A stretch of 12,460 nucleotides of DNA from Pseudomonadota bacterium. Its GTDB lineage: Bacteria > Pseudomonadota > Alphaproteobacteria > Rhizobiales > Hyphomicrobiaceae. A model generated the notes under the pieces. It had not been told where the DNA came from. It searched no databases and was given only the letters and a program-made list of their open reading frames with translations. The translations under genes were made by a program, and so were the position numbers. Numbering within the stretch: the stretch's first letter is position 1; each line of letters begins with the position of its first letter. This document shows positions 1-5,807 of this stretch, one piece after another. The stretch covers positions 1 through 12,460 of the forward strand of contig JAEXXM010000065.1 of NCBI GenBank assembly GCA_023405815.1, written 5' to 3'.

Positions 1-426
1 CTTGCGGGGAGCGCGCGAGAGCGCACGCACACGCAGAAACTCGAACTCGCGGTCGGCTGCCGCGGCATAGCGGGCGGCCAGCTGGCCGTCGGTGTCGAGA
101 AGCTGCTCGAACTCCTCCTCGCTCACCGGGCTGACGATCGTCTTGGCGACGGCCTGGGCGGTGCTCGTGTGCTCGGCAAGATGGCCGAAGCCGATGATGT
201 CGCCCGGGAATGCGAACTCGATGATCTCGTGGCGGCCATCGTCCTGACGCTGGTAGTGGCAAAGCGCTCCGCGTTCCACGCGATAGAGCTGCACGCGCTC
301 ATCGCCGGAGTGGAACAAGGTCTCGCCGCGCGCAAGGCGGCGTACCTGCGAAGCACGCAGCACCGGACGAACGTTGGTTGTGGCGGGGTGGCATTCTGCG
401 CCGGTGGAACTGACAGCAAGCATCAT
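1..426 (-). CDS. Crp/Fnr-family transcriptional regulator, N-terminal part (cut by window edge)
   Basis: The 142 codons visible encode the cyclic-nucleotide-binding-type sensor domain of a Crp/Fnr regulator; the C-terminal helix-turn-helix lies beyond the left edge. Residues 34-42 (GETLFHSGD), the strand around YRVERGAL (48-55) and the PGDIIGF motif at 74-80 are typical of the jelly-roll fold. The last residues seen (EFLRVRALSRAPRK) belong to the long dimerisation helix. Two tandem ATG codons (426 and 423) can start it, and an in-frame TGA lies just upstream, so no earlier start is possible; the ribosome site is weak. Only C12 and C56 are present, so the N-terminal Cys cluster that holds the FNR iron-sulfur centre is absent. 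The FixK-like subfamily is therefore more likely, but ligand and targets cannot be read. It is transcribed away from the PRC-barrel gene. Confidence 0.85.
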   Translation of the reverse strand, partial: MMLAVSSTGAECHPATTNVRPVLRASQVRRLARGETLFHSGDERVQLYRVERGALCHYQRQDDGRHEIIEFAFPGDIIGFGHLAEHTSTAQAVAKTIVSPVSEEEFEQLLDTDGQLAARYAAAADREFEFLRVRALSRAPRK

Positions 427-644
427 TGGTACTCACTACTGAAGCCGACGAGATGGGGACCGCGCCTGCCACAATCAAGTCAAAATCTAAGCGCGCCCAA
501 TCCCCTATGCGATTGTCCTCAACCTACAACGAGAGGGTACGAGCGCTGTTCCGTTGGGAACATCCATATTCTTCGCAATGCGGCATTCGAATGTTTCTAA
601 CATCGACATGGTGAATTTTGCGTACTTGGTTGCTGTCAATTGGA

Positions 645-669
645 GGAACCGGGCGAGCGGCAGTTCGTT
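645..669 (+). promoter_or_regulatory. EcfG-type general stress response promoter
   Basis: GGAAC at 645-649 is followed after exactly 16 bases by CGTT at 666-669. This is a perfect match to the known alphaproteobacterial EcfG consensus (GGAAC-N16/17-CGTT). Transcription would start near 676, leaving a leader of about 30 bases before the PRC-barrel start at 705. The rest of 427-644, between the two divergent genes, holds no supported gene; a small inverted repeat TGTTCC-GTTG-GGAACA sits at 547-562. Confidence 0.72.
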
Positions 670-704
670 CTTCATGCAAAGCTCAACAGTGAAGAGGAAT
701 GTCC

Positions 705-1136
705 ATGAAGAAGCTTATCCCTGTCGCCGCGCTGCTGGCCGCAATGTCGGTTTCGGCATTGGCGCAAGAGGCCACGACCCCGACAAATCCCGCCGCACAG
801 CCGGCGGCGCCCTCGGCCGCTGGTGAAAGCACCGTGGCAAAGAGCCTATCGGCCGACATCTCCGCGCGTAAGCTGATTAATGAGAGCGTGAAGAACGCGG
901 CCAACGAGTCCATCGGCGACATTAACGATGTGCTCATCAGCAGCGACGGCAAGGTTGCGGCGGTCATCGTTGGCGTCGGCGGCTTCCTCGGCATGGGTGA
1001 GAAGGACGTCGCGCTTCCGTTCGATCAGCTCATGTTCGCGAAGGATGCCGAAGGCGATCTCAGCGTCAGCACGAGCATGACGAAGGAGAGCCTGCAGGCC
1101 GCTCCCGAGTACGTGAAGCCGGAAAAGCGCCTGTAA
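705..1136 (+). CDS. Secreted PRC-barrel domain protein
   Basis: This 143-residue protein starts with a classical signal peptide (MKKLIPVAALLAAMSVSALA, cleavage expected after A20, before Q21). A Pro/Ala/Thr-rich linker follows, then a PRC-barrel domain over about residues 48-130, recognisable from ISARKL, IGDINDVLIS, KVAAVIVGVGGFLGMGEKDVA and LPFDQL. PRC-barrels are small beta domains found in photosynthetic reaction-centre H subunits and RimM; exported versions of unknown role are common in Rhizobiales. I chose ATG 705 because GAGGA (694-698) is six bases away; ATG 699 would leave no spacing. The perfect EcfG-type promoter upstream suggests induction in the general stress response. The domain call is confident; a specific function cannot be given. 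Confidence 0.88.
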   Translation: MKKLIPVAALLAAMSVSALAQEATTPTNPAAQPAAPSAAGESTVAKSLSADISARKLINESVKNAANESIGDINDVLISSDGKVAAVIVGVGGFLGMGEKDVALPFDQLMFAKDAEGDLSVSTSMTKESLQAAPEYVKPEKRL

Positions 1137-1165
1137 AAGCGGCAGTGATCTTCATTGCTCAAAAG

Positions 1166-1200
1166 TGCGGCCCGGTAACCACCCGGGCCGCAGCCTTAAT
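1166..1200 (+). terminator. Likely intrinsic terminator after the PRC-barrel gene
   Basis: A perfect 10-bp GC-rich stem (1166-1175 with 1183-1192, seven-base loop) begins 30 bases after the stop codon. The tail CCTTAAT is only weakly T-rich, so termination may be partial. Confidence 0.6.
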
Positions 1201-1218
1201 TCCCGGACTGCGCGGCAA

Positions 1219-1243
1219 GGAACTTCGCCTCGCGCGGTACATT
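1219..1243 (+). promoter_or_regulatory. Degenerate EcfG-like promoter
   Basis: GGAAC at 1219-1223 is followed after 16 bases by CATT at 1240-1243, one base off the CGTT element. A start near 1250 would fit the ribosome site at 1254-1260 and the ATG at 1266. The mismatch falls in the conserved GTT, so this is weak support. Confidence 0.25.
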
Positions 1244-1265
1244 TCCATGTTTTAGGGAGGAGCAA

Positions 1266-1466
1266 ATGCACGAGCGACCGGAAGTACTCACGCCTACGGA
1301 GGCGCGCCAGGCGTCGCCACGCCGGCTAAATTTTCGCGTGCTGGTTACGTCGCTGCTGTTGGCAGTCGTGGCTGCTGGCGTGCTCTATGCGCTGTTCTAC
1401 GGCGGCGAAGGCCGCATGAGCACGCCTGACCCAGCTCCGACGCAGACAACGGCGCCCGGCCCTTAG
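1266..1466 (+). CDS. Small single-pass membrane protein with TEARQ motif
   Basis: This 66-residue protein has one hydrophobic segment at about residues 24-45 (RVLVTSLLLAVVAAGVLYALFY), flanked by an Arg-rich N-terminal part and a Pro/Thr-rich tail. The N-terminal stretch LTPTEARQASPRR (8-20) resembles a motif I recall from small alphaproteobacterial inner-membrane proteins of unknown function; that recollection is unverified. The start is secure, with a strong ribosome site (AGGGAGGAG, 1253-1261) just before the ATG. By the positive-inside rule the Arg-rich N-terminus should face the cytoplasm and the tail the periplasm. It follows the stress-type PRC-barrel gene and may have its own weak EcfG-like promoter. 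A terminator shared with the opposing zinc-ribbon gene follows. Confidence 0.72.
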   Translation: MHERPEVLTPTEARQASPRRLNFRVLVTSLLLAVVAAGVLYALFYGGEGRMSTPDPAPTQTTAPGP

Positions 1467-1472
1467 TCGCTG

Positions 1473-1504
1473 AACAAACAAAAAGGGCGGCGCCATCGCC
1501 GCCC
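1473..1504 (-). terminator. Bidirectional terminator, strongest for the minus-strand gene
   Basis: An 8-bp perfect stem GGGCGGCG/CGCCGCCC (1485-1492 with 1497-1504, loop CCAT) lies between the convergent genes ending at 1466 and 1529. The A-rich run at 1473-1484 becomes a T-rich tail on the minus strand, giving a standard intrinsic terminator for the zinc-ribbon gene. It supports that gene being real. Confidence 0.75.
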
Positions 1505-1528
1505 TCGCGTAACCGAGATCACACCGGA

Positions 1529-1777
1529 TCACTCCATGCCGCTCGAGCGCCAGGTCGAGGTGGACTTGCACTTGCGGCAGACGCGCTCGCCCGCCCAGGA
1601 ACTCGGAAACGGATCCCGGCAGAGGAGGCACTTGCGAATCTTTTGCTCGGCGCTGCGGCGTGCTTCCCGCTCCGCCTCGCATTCGTCCGCACAACCGTCG
1701 CCGCATGCGTCATGGCAGTCGGCGAAGGCGCCATGTTCCTTTAGACTGCTCAACTCTTCCTCAACCATGTTCGCCAC
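1529..1777 (-). CDS. Small Cys-rich zinc-ribbon protein
   Basis: The 82-residue product has two Cys clusters. The first is C21-H22-C25-C29-C33 in an acidic stretch. The second is a C50-x2-C53-x13-C67-x2-C70 zinc-ribbon pattern around CLLCRDPFPSSWAGERVCRK. Similar short proteins with FPSxWAGERVCRxCK are, to my recollection, conserved hypotheticals in Hyphomicrobiales. A Lys/Arg-rich C-terminus after the ribbon would suit nucleic-acid or protein binding, but the function is unknown. The start is either GTG 1777 or ATG 1768 (73% of the protein is unaffected either way beyond residue 21); neither has a strong ribosome site. It converges with the small membrane-protein gene and ends at a strong terminator. 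A 21-bp dyad at 1803-1823 lies just upstream and could regulate it. Confidence 0.72.
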   Translation of the reverse strand: MANMVEEELSSLKEHGAFADCHDACGDGCADECEAEREARRSAEQKIRKCLLCRDPFPSSWAGERVCRKCKSTSTWRSSGME

Positions 1778-2106
1778 TGGATCTCGCTACGATCGTCGCC
1801 TGAACGCCGGGGACCCTGGCGTTTCCAGCAAAAAAGTTGAGATTTCCTGGATGCGGGGCCGGCTGCGGCACGAAAGACGCGCGACAAGCATGCTCATTTC
1901 GGAGGGGTATATCGGCTCGCCAGAGCAATTTTTCAAGGGAAATCTGGGGGATGCGCGGTAAAGCGCAGCCGTATGGCATATATCTTATACTTGTGTAGGG
2001 GCGCTTTATTACAAAATCTAACATTTCGATGCTCTCGCGGCGAACTCCTGTGGCGGCTTGCACATTACGATCCAGGTCAGTCTCAAGCGCTGCCGGAGAT
2101 CGAGCG
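1778..2106. other. Intergenic region between zinc-ribbon gene and HTH-only regulator
   Basis: No supported gene is seen in these 329 bases. They separate two divergent starts and so should hold both promoters. The left half carries the dyad at 1803-1823. The right half has a short AT-rich stretch (about 1974-2025) with a TATACT at 1986-1991 that could be a -10 for the plus-strand gene, though I see no good -35. No trace of a cyclic-nucleotide-binding domain is visible here. Confidence 0.5.
1803..1823. promoter_or_regulatory. 21-bp near-perfect dyad, candidate operator
   Basis: Around a central A at 1813, nine of ten position pairs are complementary (AACGCC..GGCGTT outer arms, GGG/CCC inner arms; the one failure is G1809 with T1817). 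It is about 26 bases upstream of the zinc-ribbon GTG. No T-run follows on either strand, so it does not look like a terminator. A dimeric regulator site is the inference. Confidence 0.4.
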
Positions 2107-2466
2107 ATGCGTGCCCATTCAGTCGAGCCGACCCTTTCCTGGCCTATGGAGATCCACCGTGGCCGCCACAGCCCGAGCCGGACGGGCGGGTGGTCGAGCA
2201 ACAGCGTGCCAGCAGCCGAGAGCCCGCTCGCCCGGGTAGCGGCACTGCTGGTCTCGATTTCCCAAAACAACATTTATGAGGGCCGCGACCCGGCGACAGT
2301 GCCCGATGCACTTTCCTCGGGGTTCGTCGCGGATCTACTCGGTGTCGATATCGGCACGCTCACCGCTCTGCTTGTCGATCTTCGCCGGCGGGGGCTGGTC
2401 GAGTGCGGTGCCAACTCGACGCTGCGCCTCAAGGATCTCGATGGCCTCCAGGAGCTCGCGAACTGA
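2107..2466 (+). CDS. Crp/Fnr-type winged helix protein lacking the sensor domain
   Basis: The 119-residue product matches only the C-terminal DNA-binding half of Crp/Fnr regulators. Residues 40-59 (PLARVAALLVSISQNNIYEG) correspond to the end of the dimer helix and start of the DNA-binding domain. The HTH is at about 72-97 (SGFVADLLGVD, then TLTALLVDLRRRGLVE), and the wing plus last helix are at 103-119 (STLRLKDLDGLQELAN). Residues 1-39 are Ser/Pro/Arg-rich and show no cyclic-nucleotide-binding fold. ATG 2107 has GGAG eight bases upstream; an earlier in-frame ATG at 2029 would add 26 residues, also without a recognisable domain. A strong terminator follows. It may be a truncated paralogue of a regulator like that at 1-426, acting constitutively or as a competitor; a decaying fragment is also possible. 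Confidence 0.75.
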   Translation: MRAHSVEPTLSWPMEIHRGRHSPSRTGGWSSNSVPAAESPLARVAALLVSISQNNIYEGRDPATVPDALSSGFVADLLGVDIGTLTALLVDLRRRGLVECGANSTLRLKDLDGLQELAN

Positions 2467-2524
2467 CCGACGCGCTTCCTCCCTCGAAAGTCGGTCTAGC
2501 GGGTGCTCCCCCAAAGCATCCGTC

Positions 2525-2563
2525 GGCTGGTAGGCTCCCCTCCTACCGGCCTTTTTGTTTGTT
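2525..2563 (+). terminator. Strong intrinsic terminator after the HTH-only gene
   Basis: GGCTGGTAGG (2525-2534) pairs with CCTACCGGCC (2542-2551) in a 10-bp stem with one U-G pair and a seven-base loop, followed at once by TTTTTGTTTGTTT. It isolates the HTH-only gene from the hsp20-lon operon. Confidence 0.88.
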
Positions 2564-2592
2564 TGCGCTCAATGATCTTGAGGCCCACTGAT

Positions 2593-2623
2593 GTAGACAT
2601 CCGTTAATTCACTCCTATGTAAG
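2593..2623 (+). promoter_or_regulatory. Possible RpoH (heat-shock) promoter of hsp20-lon
   Basis: CCTATGTAAG at 2614-2623 fits the alphaproteobacterial heat-shock -10 consensus as I recall it (CYTATNTNNG). GTAGAC at 2593-2598 is a poor -35 (four of six against CTTGAC). The alternative reading TAGACA-N16-TATGTA would be a weak housekeeping promoter over the same bases. Either places the start 60-70 bases before hsp20. Confidence 0.35.
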
Positions 2624-2686
2624 GCTCCCCGGGGGTCGGCTTCAGCCGGCCATCCCATCCAGGGGCGCGGGACGAGAGCGCAGCCA

Positions 2687-3097
2687 ATGAACGACGACTT
2701 TCCGAACAGGTTGATGTGGTCCGAGGCGTGCGAAATGCTGGCGCGTGCCGAGCGCATGCACCGTGAGTTCTTCCGGCCGGTCCGCTCCATGTCGCGGCAG
2801 CCGGCATGGGAGCCGCCGGCCGACGTGCTCGAGAGCGAGCGAGATGTGCTCGTGGTCGTGGCGCTGCCCGGGGTGAAGGCGGAGCAGGTCGAGGTGGCGA
2901 TCGAAGGTCCCGACCTCGTCGTCAGCGGCGCACGCACACTGCCGCCGGAGCTCGGCTCGGCGGTCATACATCGCCTCGAGCTGCCGCAGGGACGCTTCGA
3001 ACGACGATTGCGCCTGCCGGCGGGGCGCTACAGCGACGTGCGCCGCAAGTTTGCCGATGGCTGTCTCCTCGTGCTGCTTTCAAAGGCGGAGGCATGA
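2687..3097 (+). CDS. Small heat-shock protein, Hsp20/alpha-crystallin family
   Basis: The 136-residue protein is an ATP-independent holdase chaperone that would bind unfolding proteins in the cytoplasm. The alpha-crystallin domain covers about residues 43-133: PADVLESERDVLVVVALPGV (44-63), the VEVAIEGPDLVVSGAR stretch (68-83), and HRLELPQGRFERRLRLPAG (95-113), the signature region before the last strands. The N-terminal 40 residues are Met/Arg-rich and variable, as usual. Unusually, the protein ends at LLSKAEA, so the C-terminal I-x-I/V anchor that many Hsp20 proteins use for oligomer assembly is missing. Its stop overlaps the lon start (ATGA), so the two are translationally coupled: chaperone and protease for the same damaged proteins. 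A heat-shock-like promoter element lies upstream. Confidence 0.92.
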   Translation: MNDDFPNRLMWSEACEMLARAERMHREFFRPVRSMSRQPAWEPPADVLESERDVLVVVALPGVKAEQVEVAIEGPDLVVSGARTLPPELGSAVIHRLELPQGRFERRLRLPAGRYSDVRRKFADGCLLVLLSKAEA

Positions 3098-5511
3098 ACG
3101 ACGTGGTCGAGATGAAAATGGACGCCCCCCAGAACCAAGACGCCGGCCGCCCGGCATCGAACTCCACGCCGCCGCTGCCGGCGGACGCCATTGCGATCAT
3201 CCCGGTTCGCGAGATGACGCTGTTCCCTGGCGTCGTGCTGCCGGTGACGGTGGGTCGCCAGCGCTCGATCGCGGCGGCGCAGAGCGCCGTGCGCGAGCAG
3301 CGCCAGGTCGGCGTTCTCATGCAGCGCGACGCTGGCCAGGAAGAGCCGCAACCGATCGATTTGCATCGCATCGGCACGGTGGCCAATGTCGTGCGCTACG
3401 TGACCGCGCCGGACGGATCGCATCATCTCGTGGTGCAGGGCGACGAGCGGTTCCAGGTGGTCGAGTTTCTGACCGGGTGGCCGTTCATGGTTGCCCGGGT
3501 GCAGCGCATATCGGAATCGGACGAGCGGAATTCGGAGATCGAGGCGCGCTTCCTCAACCTGCAGCGGCAGACGATCGAGGCGTTGGAGTTGCTGCCGCAG
3601 GTCCCCCCCGACATGATCGTCGCGGTGCAGAGCGTCAGCTCGCCCGGCGCGCTGGCCGACCTCGCGGCCGCTTACATGGATCTGAAGCCCTCCGAGAAGC
3701 AGGAGATCCTCGAGACCGTCGACGTGAAGGCGCGCATGGACAAGGTGTCCTCGCTACTGGCGCATCGCATCGAGGTATTGCGCCTGTCGCAGGAGATCGG
3801 ACGCCAAACGAAGGCAGCGCTCGATGAGCGGCAGCGCGAGGTGCTGCTGCGCGAGCAGATGGCTGCGATCCAGAGGCAGCTCGGCGAGGGCGAGCAAAGC
3901 AAGGCGCAGGACATTGCCGAGCTTTCGGAGGCCATTGCCAAGGCCGGTATGCCGAAGGAGGTCGAGGAGGCAGCGCGCAAGGAGCTGCGCCGGCTCGAGC
4001 GCATGCCCGAGGCGTCGCCCGACTACGGCATGACGCGCACCTATCTCGACTGGCTGATCGAGCTACCGTGGAAGCTGCCCGAGGAAACGCCGATCGACAT
4101 CAAGGAGGCGCGCAAGATCCTCGACGAGGACCACTACGGCCTCGACAAGATCAAGCGGCGCATCGTCGAATTCCTTGCCGTGCGCAAGCTCGCGCCGGAG
4201 GGCAAGGCGCCGATCCTGTGCTTCGTCGGGCCACCGGGCGTCGGCAAGACGTCGCTCGGCCAGTCGATCGCGCGCGCCATGAACCGCAAGTTCGTGCGCG
4301 TTTCCCTCGGCGGCGTGCACGACGAGGCGGAGATCCGCGGCCACCGGCGCACGTACATCGGCGCGCTTCCGGGCAACATCATCCAGGCGATCCGCAAGGC
4401 CGGGTCGCGCAACTGCGTGATGATGCTGGACGAGATCGACAAGCTCGGCAGCGGCATCCAGGGCGATCCACGTGCGGCGATGCTCGAGGTGCTCGATCCG
4501 GAGCAGAACAACACGTTCCGGGACAACTACCTCGCCGTTCCGTTCGATCTCTCTCGCGTGGTGTTCATCACCACGGCCAACGTGCTCGACCAGATTCCCG
4601 GGCCGCTGCGCGACCGCATGGAGGTGATCCAGCTCTCCGGCTATTCGGCCGAGGAGAAGTTCAACATCGCCAAGCGGTATCTCGTGGCGCGCCAGCTGGA
4701 GGCGAACGGCCTGAAGCCGGGGGAGGTCGAGATCGACGACGAGGCGTTGGGACAGATCATCGGTCTCTACACGCGTGAAGCGGGCGTTCGCAGCCTCGAG
4801 CGCGAGGTCGGCAAGGTGTTGCGTCACGCGGCCGTGCGCATCGCCGAAGGTGAGACCGGTCCCATCCGCATCGTTGCCAACGATCTGACGACGATCCTCG
4901 GTGGGGCAACGTTCGAAAGCGAAGTCGCGATGCGCACGTCGGTTCCCGGTGTGGCGACGGGGCTTGCGTGGACGCCGGTCGGGGGCGACATCCTGTTCAT
5001 CGAGGCGACGCGCTCGACGGGCAATGGCAAGCTCATCCTCACAGGCCAGCTCGGCGAGGTGATGCGCGAAAGCGTCCAGGCGGCGCTGTCGATCGTGAAG
5101 AATAGAGCGTCTCAGCTCGGCATCGACGAGAAGCTGTTCGAGAGGAGCGACATCCACGTGCACGTGCCGGCGGGTGCCATTCCGAAGGATGGGCCTTCGG
5201 CGGGCGTCGCCATGTTCATCGCGCTCACGTCGCTGATGACCGAGCGGCCGGTGCGATCGGACACGGCGATGACGGGCGAGATATCCTTGCGCGGCCTGGT
5301 GCTCCCCGTGGGCGGGATCAAAGAGAAGCTTGCCGCGGCGGCGCGTGCGGGCATCAAGCGGGTGATGCTGCCGGCGCGCAACCGGAAGGACATCGAGGAC
5401 CTGTCCGAGGAGACGCGCAAGCAGCTCGAGTTGATCTGGCTGGAACACGTAGAGGACGCAATGGGTGCGGCTCTGGAAGAGAAGCCGACGACGGTCGCGG
5501 CGGCTCAGTAA
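3094..5511 (+). CDS. lon: ATP-dependent Lon protease (LonA type), hsp20-linked
   Basis: This 805-residue endopeptidase La degrades misfolded and regulatory proteins in the cytoplasm, and all its parts are present. The N-terminal substrate-binding domain is at about 32-225 (IIPVREMTLFPGVVLPV at its start), followed by a coiled-coil helical region to about 330. The AAA+ module has Walker A GPPGVGKT (379-386) and Walker B LDEID with D446/E447. The protease domain has catalytic S702 in DGPSAG and K745 in GGIKEK; both fit E. coli S679/K722 at a constant offset of 23. The start at 3094 overlaps the hsp20 stop and follows GGCGGAGG. Compared with the usual alphaproteobacterial Lon start, the N-terminal domain looks divergent, and with the hsp20 partner this may be a second, stress-dedicated Lon. 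That is inference, since the rest of the genome is not visible. Confidence 0.96.
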   Translation: MNDVVEMKMDAPQNQDAGRPASNSTPPLPADAIAIIPVREMTLFPGVVLPVTVGRQRSIAAAQSAVREQRQVGVLMQRDAGQEEPQPIDLHRIGTVANVVRYVTAPDGSHHLVVQGDERFQVVEFLTGWPFMVARVQRISESDERNSEIEARFLNLQRQTIEALELLPQVPPDMIVAVQSVSSPGALADLAAAYMDLKPSEKQEILETVDVKARMDKVSSLLAHRIEVLRLSQEIGRQTKAALDERQREVLLREQMAAIQRQLGEGEQSKAQDIAELSEAIAKAGMPKEVEEAARKELRRLERMPEASPDYGMTRTYLDWLIELPWKLPEETPIDIKEARKILDEDHYGLDKIKRRIVEFLAVRKLAPEGKAPILCFVGPPGVGKTSLGQSIARAMNRKFVRVSLGGVHDEAEIRGHRRTYIGALPGNIIQAIRKAGSRNCVMMLDEIDKLGSGIQGDPRAAMLEVLDPEQNNTFRDNYLAVPFDLSRVVFITTANVLDQIPGPLRDRMEVIQLSGYSAEEKFNIAKRYLVARQLEANGLKPGEVEIDDEALGQIIGLYTREAGVRSLEREVGKVLRHAAVRIAEGETGPIRIVANDLTTILGGATFESEVAMRTSVPGVATGLAWTPVGGDILFIEATRSTGNGKLILTGQLGEVMRESVQAALSIVKNRASQLGIDEKLFERSDIHVHVPAGAIPKDGPSAGVAMFIALTSLMTERPVRSDTAMTGEISLRGLVLPVGGIKEKLAAAARAGIKRVMLPARNRKDIEDLSEETRKQLELIWLEHVEDAMGAALEEKPTTVAAAQ

Positions 5512-5559
5512 CTCGAGGGCGTTGGATGCGGTTCCGGCCCGGCGCTTCGCCATTGGCGG

Positions 5560-5579
5560 CGCCCGGCCGGGTCCGGGCG
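5560..5579. other. GC-rich hairpin downstream of lon
   Basis: A 7-bp perfect stem (5560-5566 with 5573-5579, six-base loop) lies between the lon stop and the end of the possible small minus-strand gene. No T-run follows on either strand, so it may be a weak or factor-dependent end rather than a classical terminator. Confidence 0.35.
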
Positions 5580-5582
5580 GCG

Positions 5583-5666
5583 CTAGACCAGGGCGAAGAC
5601 GACCGAGGCCACGAGGCCGACCGATAGGAACAGGCCAGCCAGGGAGATCAGGCGGTCGGCGGTCAT
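5583..5666 (-). CDS. Possible 27-residue membrane microprotein
   Basis: The short frame encodes MTADRLISLAGLFLSVGLVA followed by SVVFALV, which is almost entirely one hydrophobic transmembrane helix after a charged D4/R5 head. The ATG has a good ribosome site, GGGGA (5675-5679), eight bases upstream. It lies convergent to lon with its stop 71 bases past the lon stop. Short single-helix proteins of this shape often bind and tune larger membrane complexes, but no partner is indicated. Only length, hydrophobicity and ribosome site support it, so chance cannot be excluded. Confidence 0.45.
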   Translation of the reverse strand: MTADRLISLAGLFLSVGLVASVVFALV

Positions 5667-5743
5667 TGTGGTTATCCCCGAAGCGCAACTGACCCTAGGC
5701 TAGCCCTGCGGCCAAACGTGCCGGAACGATGAAGTTCTGCTTT

Positions 5744-5766
5744 GCTTATTCTCTAGAGGAATAAGC
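5744..5766. promoter_or_regulatory. Inverted repeat upstream of rimO, candidate operator
   Basis: GCTTATTC (5744-5751) and GAATAAGC (5759-5766) are perfect 8-bp arms around a 7-base centre, with the right arm ending 41 bases before the rimO start. The arms are AT-rich in a GC-rich setting, and no T-run follows, so a protein-binding site is more likely than a terminator. It could also act on the possible microprotein gene, which is transcribed in the other direction. Confidence 0.4.
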
Positions 5767-5807
5767 GGGGCTCGCCGGACCGCCCGGAGCGTGCTAGAGG
5801 GCCGCGC

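Noticed and set aside
557..580. A second GGAAC upstream of the PRC-barrel gene
   Set aside because: No GTT lies 16 or 17 bases downstream, so the EcfG pattern is not met; only the small inverted repeat at 547-562 remains.
1925..1960. TTGAAA-N17-GATATA as a minus-strand promoter for the zinc-ribbon gene
   Set aside because: The -35 is good but the -10 matches only three of six, and it is about 150 bases from the start codon; too weak to annotate.
1761..2273. A 170-codon minus-strand frame across the divergent intergenic region
   Set aside because: It overlaps the zinc-ribbon start and the HTH-only gene, has no domain pattern, and would need to cross the dyad and AT-rich promoter-like region.
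2806..3093. Extending lon upstream to 2806 in the same frame
   Set aside because: The added 96 residues are Arg/Gly-rich out-of-frame reading of hsp20; the overlapping ATGA start at 3094 with a ribosome site is far better.
5510..5535. EcfG-like match on the minus strand (GGAAC-N17-AGTT) at the lon 3' end
   Set aside because: It would start transcription into the back of lon with no minus-strand gene there, so it is probably chance.
4063..5688. A 541-codon open frame on the minus strand opposite lon
   Set aside because: It is antisense to a Lon with intact catalytic motifs, is rich in Arg/His/Asp as expected from reading GC-rich codons backward, and shows no recognisable domain.
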